This document shows positions 16,548 to 24,789 of a DNA stretch of 64,000 nucleotides, piece by piece. A model generated the notes under the pieces. It had not been told where the DNA came from. It did no database searches and worked only from the letters and a program-made list of their open reading frames with translations. Location of the stretch: contig CAVTES010000008.1 in the NCBI GenBank assembly GCA_963733885.1, positions 1-64,000 on the forward strand. Direction: 5' to 3'. The translations under genes and the position numbers were made by a program. Position 1 is the stretch's first letter; each line of letters opens with the position of its first letter. This DNA comes from JACVRW01 sp963733885. GTDB lineage: Bacteria > Actinomycetota > Thermoleophilia > Solirubrobacterales > Thermoleophilaceae.

Positions 16548-18230
16548 ATGCCTGAGCACGACGTCCTGGTCATAGGGGCCGGCCTCGCCGGCCAGCGCGC
16601 TGCCCTCGCCGCGGCGGAGAAGGGCGCCTCGGTGGGCATCATTTCGAAGGTCCACCCGGTGCGCTCGCACTCGAACGCCGCCCAGGGAGGCATCAACGCG
16701 GCGCTCGACCCGCAGGACTCGTGGGAGTCGCACGCGTTCGACACCGTCAAGGGCTCGGACTATCTCGGCGACCAGGACGCGATCGAGATCATGTGCCGTG
16801 AGGCGCCCGAGGAGCTGCTCGATCTCGAGCACTGGGGCGTGACCTTCCACCGCAACGAGGAGGGCCGGCTCGGCAAGCGCGCCTTCGGAGGGGCGAGCGC
16901 GGCGCGCACGTACTACGTCGCCGACATCACCGGACAGGCGATCCTGCATGTGCTCTACGAGCAGCTCATGAAGTTCGAGGACGTTTACCGCTACGAGGAG
17001 TGGTTCACCACCGCGCTCGTGCAGGACGACGAGGGCCGGATCGTGGGGGCGCTCACGCGCAACATCAAGGACGGCACGATGGAGCTGTTCGTCGCCAAGG
17101 CGGTGATCCTGGCGAGCGGCGGCAACGGGCAGATCTACGACCCGACCACGAACGCCCTGATCTGCACGGGCGACGGGATCGCGATGGCCTACCGGATCGG
17201 CGCGCCGCTCATGGACATGGAGATGATCCAGTACCACCCCACGACGCTCGCGGGGCTCGGGCTGCTGATCACCGAGGGCGCCCGCGGCGAGGGCGCCCAG
17301 CTCTACAACGCCCAGGGCGAGCGCTTCATGGAGAAGTACGCGCCAAACAAGATGGAGCTCGCGTCGCGCGACGTGGTCTCGCGCGCCGAGCAGACCGAGC
17401 TCGACGAGGGCCGCGGCTTCCCCGACGGCACGGTCGCGCTCGACATCACGGTCGTGCCGCGCAAGCGCATCCACGAGGCGCTGCGCGAGATCGTCAACGT
17501 GGGCCGCGACTTCGCGGGCGTCGACATCACCCGCGAGCCGATCCACATCAAGCCGGGCAATCACTACGTGATGGGCGGGGTCAAGACCGACATAAACGGT
17601 CAGACGCCGGTCCCGGGGCTGTACGCCGCGGGTGAGTGCGCCTGTGTCTCCGTGCACGGCGGCAACCGTCTCGGCGCCAACTCGCTGCTCGACACGCTCG
17701 TGTTCGGGCGCCGCTCGGGCGCTCACGCGGCGGACGCGGTGCGCGGCCTCCACATGCCGGAGCCCGGCCGGGCGGCGCTCGACGCCGAGGCCGGGAGGAT
17801 CGACTCGATCGTCCGCCGCGACCGCTCGGGCCGCAGGGTCTCCGAGATCAAGGCCGAGCTCGGCCAGGTGATGGACAAGCACGTGGCGGTGTTCCGCGAC
17901 GAGGCCGGGCTGCAGACCGCTCTCGAGACCGTCCGGCGCCTCAAGGAGGAGGCGGAGAACGTCGCAATCGACGACAGGGGCAGCGTGTTCAACCAGGACG
18001 TGCTGGGGGCGCTCGAGCTCCAGTTCATGCTCGACAATGCCGAGTGCATCGTGATTTCGGCGCTGGAGCGCAAGGAGAGCCGCGGCGCCCAGTACCGCAC
18101 CGACTTCCCCTCGCGCAACGACGAGGAGTGGCTCAAGCACATCAACGTCGCCGTGAACGGCAGCGAACCCGAGATCTCCTACTCCGAGGTCACCATGACC
18201 CAGTGGGAGCCCCAGGAGAGGACGTATTGA
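16548..18230 (+). CDS. sdhA: Succinate dehydrogenase/fumarate reductase flavoprotein subunit
   Basis: 560 residues. The FAD-binding motif VLVIGAGLAGQRAAL is at the N-terminus. RSHSNAAQGGINAAL provides the histidine that carries covalent FAD in this family, and HPTTLAGLGLLITEGARGEG plus the late ARG/HIS residues (GECACVSVHGGNRLGANSLLD) form the active site. It oxidises succinate to fumarate in the TCA cycle, or runs in reverse. It is followed after 7 bp by the iron-sulfur subunit and then by a CCG-domain subunit. No Shine-Dalgarno sequence is evident, and the start may be reached from a very short leader. Confidence 0.95.
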   Translation: MPEHDVLVIGAGLAGQRAALAAAEKGASVGIISKVHPVRSHSNAAQGGINAALDPQDSWESHAFDTVKGSDYLGDQDAIEIMCREAPEELLDLEHWGVTFHRNEEGRLGKRAFGGASAARTYYVADITGQAILHVLYEQLMKFEDVYRYEEWFTTALVQDDEGRIVGALTRNIKDGTMELFVAKAVILASGGNGQIYDPTTNALICTGDGIAMAYRIGAPLMDMEMIQYHPTTLAGLGLLITEGARGEGAQLYNAQGERFMEKYAPNKMELASRDVVSRAEQTELDEGRGFPDGTVALDITVVPRKRIHEALREIVNVGRDFAGVDITREPIHIKPGNHYVMGGVKTDINGQTPVPGLYAAGECACVSVHGGNRLGANSLLDTLVFGRRSGAHAADAVRGLHMPEPGRAALDAEAGRIDSIVRRDRSGRRVSEIKAELGQVMDKHVAVFRDEAGLQTALETVRRLKEEAENVAIDDRGSVFNQDVLGALELQFMLDNAECIVISALERKESRGAQYRTDFPSRNDEEWLKHINVAVNGSEPEISYSEVTMTQWEPQERTY

Positions 18231-18237
18231 GGCGGGC

Positions 18238-19341
18238 ATGGCCGACTACACGCTGAAGATCCGCCGCTTCGACCCCGAGTCAGGGGAGGCGGCCTACTGG
18301 AAGGACTACGAGGCCGAGCTGCCGGCGGAGCGCTCGGTGCTCGACGCGATCCTGCAGGTCAAGGACCGGGAGGACGCCTCGATCGGCATCCGCTGCTCCT
18401 GCCGGGCGGCAATCTGCGGCTCCTGCGGGGTCAAGATCAACGGGCGCTCGGCGCTCGCCTGCAACACGCGCATCGGCGACGCCGCCGAGCGTGCTCGCGA
18501 CGGCGCGATCACGATCGAGCCAATGGGCAACATGCCGGTGGTCAAGGACCTGATCACGGACATGGAGGCGGTCCACTGGAAGAAGGTCCGGCGCGTGACG
18601 CCCTGGCTGCTGCCGGCCGAGGAGCCGCCGGAGAACCAGGAGTACATCGTGCCGGCGGAGGCGATGCTCGACGTGACGCAGGCCATGGCCTGCATCCACT
18701 GCGGAGTGTGCGTCTCGTCCTGCCTATCGATGGAGGTCGACCCGGAGTTCATCGGGCCCGCCGCGCTCGCCAAGGCCTACCGCTTCGTCGGCGACCCGCG
18801 CGACGGCGAGCACGAGGCCCGCCTCAAGGACCTCGCCGAGGACCCGCACGGCATCTACGACTGCACGCACTGCTTCGCGTGCGTCGAGGTCTGCCCCAAG
18901 GACGTGGCGCCGATGGATCAGATCATGCGCCTGCGCCGCCGGGCCACCAACGACTTCGGAATCAAGGACGAGAACAACGGCTACGGCCACGAGAAGGCCT
19001 TCGTCAACATCATCGAGAAGTGGGGCACGCTGCACGAGGCGCAGCTGCTGCCGCGCTCGTTCGGCGACGGCTCGCTCGTCAAGGGCCAGCTGAGTCCGCA
19101 CGGCGCGAAGCAGCTGACCCAGAACCTGCCCACGATGGTCGACGGGCTGAAGTCCGGCAAGGTCAGCCCCAAGAAGGCGCTGATCCACCCGAAGCTTCCG
19201 GACCAGAAGCAGGTCCGCCGCATCATCAAGGAGATCGAGACAAAGGACGAGCGCCTCGAGCTGAACCTCTACATCGTCGGCGAGATGGCGGACGAAGCAA
19301 CCGAGATCGGCGCGTTCGCCGAGGCCCCGGAGGAGTCGTGA
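18238..19341 (+). CDS. sdhB: Succinate dehydrogenase/fumarate reductase iron-sulfur subunit
   Basis: 367 residues. The N-terminal [2Fe-2S] ferredoxin domain contains RCSCRAAICGSCGVKING and ACNTR, and the C-terminal ferredoxin domain carries CIHCGVCVSSC and CTHCFACVEVCPK, giving the [4Fe-4S] and third clusters. The protein is about 100 residues longer than typical SdhB (~240), with a basic C-terminal extension after residue 240 (from RRRATNDFGIKDE onward) that may contact the next subunit. It transfers electrons from the flavoprotein toward quinone. Its stop overlaps the next gene by 4 bp. Confidence 0.95.
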   Translation: MADYTLKIRRFDPESGEAAYWKDYEAELPAERSVLDAILQVKDREDASIGIRCSCRAAICGSCGVKINGRSALACNTRIGDAAERARDGAITIEPMGNMPVVKDLITDMEAVHWKKVRRVTPWLLPAEEPPENQEYIVPAEAMLDVTQAMACIHCGVCVSSCLSMEVDPEFIGPAALAKAYRFVGDPRDGEHEARLKDLAEDPHGIYDCTHCFACVEVCPKDVAPMDQIMRLRRRATNDFGIKDENNGYGHEKAFVNIIEKWGTLHEAQLLPRSFGDGSLVKGQLSPHGAKQLTQNLPTMVDGLKSGKVSPKKALIHPKLPDQKQVRRIIKEIETKDERLELNLYIVGEMADEATEIGAFAEAPEES

Positions 19342-20240
19342 AGCTCGCCTACTGGCCCGGGTGCGTATCCCGCGGATTCACCCCCGAGCTGCACGGCTCC
19401 GTCGCGAAGGTGGCGCCGCTGCTCGACATCGAGCTTGTCGAGCTCGACCGCGCCAACTGCTGCGGCGCCGGCGTGATCGCCGAGCACAACCAGGAGCTCG
19501 TCGACACGCTCAACGCGCGCACGTTCGCGATGGCCCAGCGCGTCGACGACGCGGCGGGCATGATGAACATCTGCTCGACCTGCCAGGGCGCCCAGTCGGA
19601 GTGCCAGTCACGGCTCGACGCGAGCGGCGAGTACCGGCAGGTGGTCAACTCGCACCTCGAGCCGGAGGGCCTCGCCTATGAGGCGGACGGGCGCTGGTGG
19701 AACAAGAACTTCCTCTGGATCCTCGTCGAGGAGATCGGCCTCGACACGTTGCGCGAGAAGGTCAAGCGCCCGCTCGAGGGCCTGCGGCTCGCGCCCTTCT
19801 ACGGCTGCTACATCGTGCGGCCCTCGAAGCGGCTTGGTTTCGCCGACAACCCCGACCGCGATCTCTACCTCGACTGGGTGATCGAGGCGCTCGGCGGCGA
19901 GGCGGTCGACTACGCGGGCGCGCGCAAGTGCTGCGGCTTCCCGGTGATCACGATGAACCGCTCGACCTCGCTCCGCCAGGCGGGGCGCCACCTGGCCGAC
20001 GCGATCGACGCAGGCGCGGACGCCCTCGTGACCCCGTGTCCGCTCTGCCACCTGAACCTGGACCTGCAGCAGCCCGCCGCCGCCAAGTTCGTCGAGCGCG
20101 ACCTCGGCATCCCGGTTCTGCACCTGCCGCAGGCCGTGGGCCTCGCCCTCGGGCTCGAGCCCAAGGAGCTCGGGATGACTAAGCACGTCGTTTCGACCAA
20201 GGAGGTCTCGCGCAAGGTCGCGGAGCTGGCCGCGGCGTGA
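19338..20240 (+). CDS. sdhE: CCG-domain subunit of type E succinate dehydrogenase (HdrB-like)
   Basis: 300 residues, GTG start overlapping the sdhB stop (GTGA). Two cysteine-rich CCG domains are visible: CVSRG...NCCGAG...CSTCQG in the N-terminal half and YGCYIV...KCCGFP...TPCPLCH in the C-terminal half. These match heterodisulfide reductase subunit B and the membrane-associated subunit of type E succinate:quinone reductases. No hydrophobic SdhC/SdhD gene follows, so this protein probably anchors the complex peripherally and passes electrons to quinone. The symbol here means the CCG subunit, not the unrelated flavinylation factor of the same name. Confidence 0.88.
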   Translation: MKLAYWPGCVSRGFTPELHGSVAKVAPLLDIELVELDRANCCGAGVIAEHNQELVDTLNARTFAMAQRVDDAAGMMNICSTCQGAQSECQSRLDASGEYRQVVNSHLEPEGLAYEADGRWWNKNFLWILVEEIGLDTLREKVKRPLEGLRLAPFYGCYIVRPSKRLGFADNPDRDLYLDWVIEALGGEAVDYAGARKCCGFPVITMNRSTSLRQAGRHLADAIDAGADALVTPCPLCHLNLDLQQPAAAKFVERDLGIPVLHLPQAVGLALGLEPKELGMTKHVVSTKEVSRKVAELAAA

Positions 20241-20355
20241 GCACGGCCGCTGTCGGCCCGCCGCAACGCCCGGAACGCCGAATTGGCCGGCACTCGCTCG
20301 GGTGATCTCATGAGGAAGCGTTCCGGGAGGACCTCTCGGTCGAGGATCTCGGGCG

Positions 20356-20744
20356 GTGGGGCTCGCTGTCCTGATTGGCGACGATCCGAACCTGGAGCTC
20401 GTCGCCGACGGAGTCCCCGTCGATGAGATCGAAGCGGCAGTCGAGAAACACGCGCCGAACGTGGTGCTCCTCAACTTCGGCACCCTGCGGGCGCCGGCGC
20501 AGGTCTACCAGCTCCACCAGGCCCATCCGGATACTCGGATCGTCGTGCTCGCCAACCGGCCGGCGGCGGCGGTTGCTGAGGTGCTCGAGCTGCTCCTCGC
20601 GGGCAGGACCAACGCCCAGATCGCGCACCAGCTCTCGATCGGCATCGAGACGGTGCGGACGCACGCCCGCAACATCTACCGGAAGCTGGGGATCGGCTCT
20701 CGGCGTGAGCTCGTTCGACTGAACCCGGGCGGCTCTATAGTCGG
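20356..20744 (+). pseudogene. Remnant of a NarL/LuxR-type response regulator (receiver domain internally deleted)
   Basis: The first ~70 residues (LAVLIGDDPNLELV, KHAPNVVLLNFGTL, HPDTRIVVLANRP) match the middle of a receiver domain but lack its start with the acidic pocket. The sequence then jumps straight into a LuxR helix-turn-helix (LELLLAGRTNAQIAHQL, VRTHARNIYRKLGI). The last third of the receiver, the linker and the beginning of the HTH domain are missing. The frame runs on for about 130 bp into the next gene with low-quality sequence, as if the original stop has been lost. I judge it a decayed gene; a shortened but functional HTH protein is the alternative. Confidence 0.55.
20714..20741 (+). 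promoter_or_regulatory. Promoter for the small basic protein at 20750
   Basis: TTCGAC (20714-20719), 16-nt spacer, TATAGT (20736-20741). The start codon lies 8 nt after the -10 hexamer, so the message would be nearly leaderless. The promoter sits inside the tail of the response-regulator remnant. Confidence 0.5.
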
Positions 20745-20749
20745 AAGTG

Positions 20750-21100
20750 ATGGGAAAGACATGGGTACTCGACACCGAGACCAAGGGCACCGGGGCGAAC
20801 ATGGTGCCGCTGGAGAAGGTGCAGAAGAAGCCGGCCTCGGAGGAGAAGCCGGTCGCGCGCCCACGCAAGGCGCAGAATGAGGCGCGGCCCGCCAGCGCCG
20901 AGCGCAGGCGGCCGCGGCCGAAGCGTGCACCCACCGAGAAGACGTCCACGGAGCTGCCCGCCGGTCACGTCCGCAAACGGGCGACCGGCGAGATCGGCCG
21001 CGTGGAGGCGGTCGACGCCAAGGCGGGCACGGCCCGCGTGCGCTGGCTCAAGCGCGGCGCCTCTTCGACGGTGCGGCTGAGCGAAATCTCGCGGCGCTGA
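20750..21100 (+). CDS. Small basic protein of unknown function (MGKTWVLDTETKGTG family)
   Basis: 116 residues. The N-terminus MGKTWVLDTETKGTGANMVP is followed by a Lys/Arg/Pro/Glu-rich disordered middle and a C-terminal ~45-residue small beta domain (ELPAGHVRKRATGEIGRVE, AGTARVRWLKRGASSTVRLSEI) that resembles a Tudor/SH3-like barrel. I recall the opening motif from Thermoleophilia hypothetical proteins but no function. A GTG three bases upstream is an alternative start. A strong convergent hairpin follows the stop. Confidence 0.72.
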   Translation: MGKTWVLDTETKGTGANMVPLEKVQKKPASEEKPVARPRKAQNEARPASAERRRPRPKRAPTEKTSTELPAGHVRKRATGEIGRVEAVDAKAGTARVRWLKRGASSTVRLSEISRR

Positions 21101-21112
21101 GCCGGCCGATCT

Positions 21113-21161
21113 CACGCGCGCTACGTTGCCGTTAATAATCGCCGGAAACGTAGCGAGCGTG
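21113..21161. terminator. Bidirectional hairpin between convergent genes
   Basis: Arms 21113-21127 and 21147-21161 pair as CACGC and CGCTACGTT on the left with AACGTAGCG and GCGTG on the right: 14 base pairs with one G/A mismatch, enclosing an AT-rich loop. It separates the + strand gene ending at 21100 from asd, which ends at 21179 on the minus strand. It could terminate both. Confidence 0.6.
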
Positions 21162-21178
21162 GTGCGGGAGGCCGCGGC

Positions 21179-22207
21179 TCAGGCCGCGCGGGCCGTCCGC
21201 AACAGGCCGCGCAGGTTCAGCAGCTCGGCCACCTGAACCGCGTTCGTCGCGGCGCCCTTGCGCAGGTTGTTGCCGACGATCCAGAGGTTCAGGCAGCGCT
21301 CGTGGGACGGGTCGCGGCGGATTCGGCCCACGAGCACGTCGTCGCGCCCGGCGGCGTCGAGCGCGGTCGGGTAGAGGGCGTTCGCCGGGTCGTCGATCAC
21401 GGTCAGGCCCGGCGCGGCGGCGAGCAGCTCGCGGCACTCATCGGGTGACAGCGGCTCGCGCGTCTGCACGTTCGCCGACACCGAGTGACCGGTGAAGACC
21501 GGCACCCGCGCGCAGGTGGCGGAGACGCCCACGTCGTCGCGGCCGAGGATCTTGCGCGTCTCGGCCATGCACTTGCGCTCCTCGGTCGTGTAGTCGTCGC
21601 CATCCTTGAAGGTCTCGACCTGTGGGAGCACGTTGAAGGCGATCTGATGCGGGTAGACCGACGGCCGCGGCAGCTCGCGCGCCTCGATGACCGCCCCTGC
21701 CTGATCGTGCAGCTCCTCGACCGCCCTCTGGCCGGTGCCGGACACCGCCTGGTAGCTCGACATCACCACCCGCTCGATCCCGGCCTGCCGCAGGATCGGG
21801 CCGAGCGCCACGACCGTCTGCATGGTCGTGCAGTTGGGGTTGGCCACGATCCCGCTGTGGCTGTCGAGCGCCTCGGGGTTGACCTCGGAGACGACCAGCG
21901 GAACGTCCTCGTGCATGCGCCACTGGGACGAGTTGTCGACCACGACCGCTCCCGCGTCGGCGAAGCGCGGCGCCCACTCCGCGCTCACGCCCGACCCGGC
22001 GGAGAAGAGCGCTATGTCGAAGCCCTGGATCGTCTCGTCGCCCAGCGGCACGCAGGTCAGCTGGGAGTCGCCCCAGTCGATCTTGCGGCCCGCCGAGCGC
22101 TCGGACGCGAACGGCACCACCTCCTCGGCCGGGAAGGAGCGCTCACGCAGGACCCCGAGCATCGTCGAGCCGACCGCCCCCGTGGCGCCGACCACCGCGA
22201 CGCGCAT
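21179..22207 (-). CDS. asd: Aspartate-semialdehyde dehydrogenase
   Basis: 342 residues from the ATG at 22207 (MRVAVVGATGAVG); a GTG at 22213 that touches the lysC stop is an alternative. The NADP motif GATGAVG, catalytic cysteine in NPNCTTMQ, and the C-terminal ERCLNLWIVGNNLRKGAATNAVQ motif are all present. It reduces aspartyl phosphate to aspartate semialdehyde, the branch point to lysine/diaminopimelate, methionine and threonine. The gene lies directly downstream of aspartate kinase in an operon, the usual actinobacterial order. Confidence 0.96.
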   Translation of the reverse strand: MRVAVVGATGAVGSTMLGVLRERSFPAEEVVPFASERSAGRKIDWGDSQLTCVPLGDETIQGFDIALFSAGSGVSAEWAPRFADAGAVVVDNSSQWRMHEDVPLVVSEVNPEALDSHSGIVANPNCTTMQTVVALGPILRQAGIERVVMSSYQAVSGTGQRAVEELHDQAGAVIEARELPRPSVYPHQIAFNVLPQVETFKDGDDYTTEERKCMAETRKILGRDDVGVSATCARVPVFTGHSVSANVQTREPLSPDECRELLAAAPGLTVIDDPANALYPTALDAAGRDDVLVGRIRRDPSHERCLNLWIVGNNLRKGAATNAVQVAELLNLRGLLRTARAA

Positions 22208-22212
22208 GAGCA

Positions 22213-22752
22213 CTAAGCCACCTTCGGACGGTGGACGCCGGCGACGTCCTCGGGGAGCACGGCGTCCGCGCCCAGTCCGAAGGCGGTGTGGAGCTGCTTG
22301 ACGGCGGTCTCCACGTGCTCCTCGCGGACGACGCAGGAGATCTTGATCGGAGAGGTCGAGATCATCTCGATGTTCACCTCGGCCTCGCCCAGAACGGTGA
22401 ATGTCTTGGCCGCCACACCGGGGTGGCTCTTCATTCCCGCCCCGACCACGGACACCTTCCCCATGTGCTCGTCGGTCGCGATGGCCTCGAAGTTGACCTC
22501 CTGTTTCAGCCTGTCGAGCGATGTGCGCGCGAGCTCCAGGTCATCGCGCGGGACCGTGAACGACATGTCGGCTCGGTGGTCGTCCGAGCGCCCCTCGTTC
22601 TGGATGATCATGTCCACGTTGATGTTGGCCTCGGCCAGCGCGCTGAGCACACGCCCGGCGATCCCCGGCACGTCCGGCAGGCCGGTAACGGTGACCCGCG
22701 CCTCGGCTGTCGAGTGCGTAACGGCGGTGACAAGCGGTCGTTCCATCGTCAT
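22213..22752 (-). CDS. Candidate internal translation product: aspartate kinase beta subunit
   Basis: In frame within lysC. The ATG pair at 22752/22746 (MTMERPLVTAV) follows a plausible ribosome-binding sequence and starts precisely at the ACT-domain half, giving about 179 residues. In Corynebacterium and Bacillus the regulatory beta subunit arises in this manner. The sequence shows the possibility, not its use. Confidence 0.35.
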   Translation of the reverse strand: MTMERPLVTAVTHSTAEARVTVTGLPDVPGIAGRVLSALAEANINVDMIIQNEGRSDDHRADMSFTVPRDDLELARTSLDRLKQEVNFEAIATDEHMGKVSVVGAGMKSHPGVAAKTFTVLGEAEVNIEMISTSPIKISCVVREEHVETAVKQLHTAFGLGADAVLPEDVAGVHRPKVA

Positions 22753-23502
22753 GTCCTCGTCCTGGACCACGGTACCTGGTCCATCGTCGAAGCTGGCTCG
22801 GCAGTGGATCGTGACGCCGTGGTTGCGCGCGTACTCGACGGAGCGCAGCTGCAGCACGCCCGCTCCGCTCGCGGACATCTCGAGCATCTCCTCGAAAGTC
22901 AGCACGGGGAGCTTGCGCGCGTCGGGCACGATCCGCGGGTCGGCGCTGAACACCCCCGCGACGTCGGTGTATATCTCGCAGACCGGGGCGCCGAGCGCCG
23001 CGGCGAGCGCCACGGCCGTGGTGTCCGAGCCGCCCCGGCCGAGCGTCGTGACGTCGAGCGACTCCTGCGACACGCCCTGGAAGCCCGCCACGAGCACGAT
23101 CTTGCCCTCGTCGAGCGCGGCCCGGATGCGGTGCGCCTTGACCTCGATGATGCGTGCCTTCGTGTGGCCGCTGTCGGTGACGATGCCGGCCTGCGAACCG
23201 GTCAGCGAGATCGCCTCGTGGCCGAGGTCGTTGATCACCATCGCGGCCAGGGCGCAGGTCACGCGCTCGCCCGTCGAGAGCAGCATGTCCATCTCGCGCG
23301 GATGCGGCCGGGGCGACACCTCGTGGGCCAGCGACACCAGCTCGTCGGTGTGCTTCCCACGCGCCGAGAGGACCGAGACCACGCTGTTGCCGTTCTCGGC
23401 GCTCTGCACGATGCGCTGGGCGGCTCGCTGGATCCGCTCGGCGTCGGCCACGGACGTGCCTCCGAACTTCATCACCACCGTGTCCGCAGCGGGCGAGGGC
23501 AT
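22213..23502 (-). CDS. lysC: Aspartate kinase
   Basis: 429 residues. The kinase core has VVMKFGGTSVADAERI at the N-terminus, the STGERV segment and TTLGRGGSDTTAVALAAAL. Two ACT domains occupy residues ~265-420 and would bind lysine/threonine for feedback control. It phosphorylates aspartate in the cytoplasm and is co-transcribed with asd. An internal ATG at 22752, preceded by GACGAGGAC, begins the ACT half and could produce a separate beta subunit as in Corynebacterium. No lysine riboswitch fits in the short upstream gap of about 45 bp. Confidence 0.96.
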   Translation of the reverse strand: MPSPAADTVVMKFGGTSVADAERIQRAAQRIVQSAENGNSVVSVLSARGKHTDELVSLAHEVSPRPHPREMDMLLSTGERVTCALAAMVINDLGHEAISLTGSQAGIVTDSGHTKARIIEVKAHRIRAALDEGKIVLVAGFQGVSQESLDVTTLGRGGSDTTAVALAAALGAPVCEIYTDVAGVFSADPRIVPDARKLPVLTFEEMLEMSASGAGVLQLRSVEYARNHGVTIHCRASFDDGPGTVVQDEDMTMERPLVTAVTHSTAEARVTVTGLPDVPGIAGRVLSALAEANINVDMIIQNEGRSDDHRADMSFTVPRDDLELARTSLDRLKQEVNFEAIATDEHMGKVSVVGAGMKSHPGVAAKTFTVLGEAEVNIEMISTSPIKISCVVREEHVETAVKQLHTAFGLGADAVLPEDVAGVHRPKVA

Positions 23503-23534
23503 CGGCGGCCAAAGATAGCCGCCCCGCCGACGGC

Positions 23535-23540
23535 TAGCGT
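23535..23540 (+). promoter_or_regulatory. -10 element for leaderless GH3-like gene
   Basis: TAGCGT followed by exactly 7 nt and the GTG at 23548, with no Shine-Dalgarno sequence. Confidence 0.45.
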
Positions 23541-23547
23541 TCCGCGC

Positions 23548-24789
23548 GTGCCAGCAAATCCGGCCCGGCGGCGACTAGCGGTCGCGGGCCTCACTGCCCT
23601 CGCGCTGGGGTCCGCCGTGACCGGGGCCGTGCTCGGCGCGGGTCAGTCAGACGACGCCGACAACGCTCCGCTATCCGAGCCGGGGCGTGCCAAGCCGAGG
23701 GAGAGCGTGTCCTTCCTCGCGCGCATCGTCCCGCCGGCCGCGCCCGCGGCGGAGGAGAGGGACCCAGCGGTGCCGCGCAGCATCATGGAGCGCGCGCGCC
23801 AACTCCCGCTCGAACGCCAGGTGGCTCAGCTCTTCGTCTTCGGGTTCGAGGGAACCGACGGCGGCGCGGACATCTTCCCGCGCCTGCGCCGGCTCGACGT
23901 GGGCGGCATCCTGATCGGACCGAGGAACTACGCCGACCCTGCGCAGCTGGACGCGCTGGCCGGCGAGGCGACGGCGGTCGCCCGCCGCGCGGACCACCTG
24001 CCCCCGTTCGTGCTGGCGAGCCAGCAGGGCGGGGACCTCAACTCGCTTCCGGACCTGCCCCCGAGCCAGGCCCCCGCCGACACGCCGTCAGCCTCGGCCG
24101 CCGCCGCCGGCGCGCTCGACTCGGCCCGCGCCCTGCGCGACGTGAATGTGACCGGCGTGCTCGGTCCGGTGCTCGACGTTGGGCTCGAATCGGGATCGCC
24201 CCTGGGCGCGCGCGTTTACTCGGACGACCCCGAGGAGCTCGCGGCGTTCGCCGAGGCGACCGTCGATTCCTACCGCCGGGCGCGCGTGTTCAGCGCGGCC
24301 GCCCACTTCCCGGGGCTCGGCGCTGCGGACCAGTCGACCGAGGAGGGGCCGGCAACCGTGGGCCTCGACCTGGCCGAGCTGCGCGAGCGCGATCTGATCC
24401 CCTTCGAGGCGGCGATCGATGCCGGCGTGCCCGGCGTGACGCTCGCGCACGCGCTCTACCCGGTCGGCGACTTCACCGTTCCCGCCTCGCTCTCGCGCCG
24501 CATCGCCACCGGCCTGCTGCGCGACGAGCTCGGCTTCGAGGGCGTGGCACTCACCGACGATCTCGCCGATCCGGCGATCACGACGCTCTACACCGTTCCG
24601 GACGCGGCCGTCGAGGCCGTCCGCGCCGGGGGCGACATGCTGCTCGTGTCCGGGCCGGCCGGGGACCAGCAGGCGGCCTACGTAGCTGTTCTGCGCGCCG
24701 CGCGCTCGGGCCGGATCCCACGCCCGCGGCTCGAGCGGGCGGTCGGCAGGATCCTGGTTGCCAAGCGCAACTACGGGCTCACCCGCTGA
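23548..24789 (+). CDS. Degenerate GH3 (beta-N-acetylhexosaminidase-like) exported protein
   Basis: 413 residues, GTG start. An N-terminal hydrophobic segment (AVAGLTALALGSAVTGAVLGAG) suggests export with a membrane anchor or signal peptide. Residues ~90-400 follow the NagZ TIM barrel: LFVFGFEGT, DVGGILIGPRN, NVTGVLGPVLDV, FSAAAHFPGLGAADQST, GVALTDDLADPAI. The nucleophile segment TDDL is kept, but the lysine and histidines of the KHFPGHG loop are replaced (AHFPGLG), as is the usual DQEGG (SQQGG). Hydrolysis may be lost, and a binding or scaffold role in the cell wall is possible. Confidence 0.8.
   Translation: MPANPARRRLAVAGLTALALGSAVTGAVLGAGQSDDADNAPLSEPGRAKPRESVSFLARIVPPAAPAAEERDPAVPRSIMERARQLPLERQVAQLFVFGFEGTDGGADIFPRLRRLDVGGILIGPRNYADPAQLDALAGEATAVARRADHLPPFVLASQQGGDLNSLPDLPPSQAPADTPSASAAAAGALDSARALRDVNVTGVLGPVLDVGLESGSPLGARVYSDDPEELAAFAEATVDSYRRARVFSAAAHFPGLGAADQSTEEGPATVGLDLAELRERDLIPFEAAIDAGVPGVTLAHALYPVGDFTVPASLSRRIATGLLRDELGFEGVALTDDLADPAITTLYTVPDAAVEAVRAGGDMLLVSGPAGDQQAAYVAVLRAARSGRIPRPRLERAVGRILVAKRNYGLTR

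Noticed and set aside
23503..23547. Lysine riboswitch upstream of lysC
   Set aside because: The gap is only 45 bp, too short for the ~170-nt element, and none of its motifs is seen.
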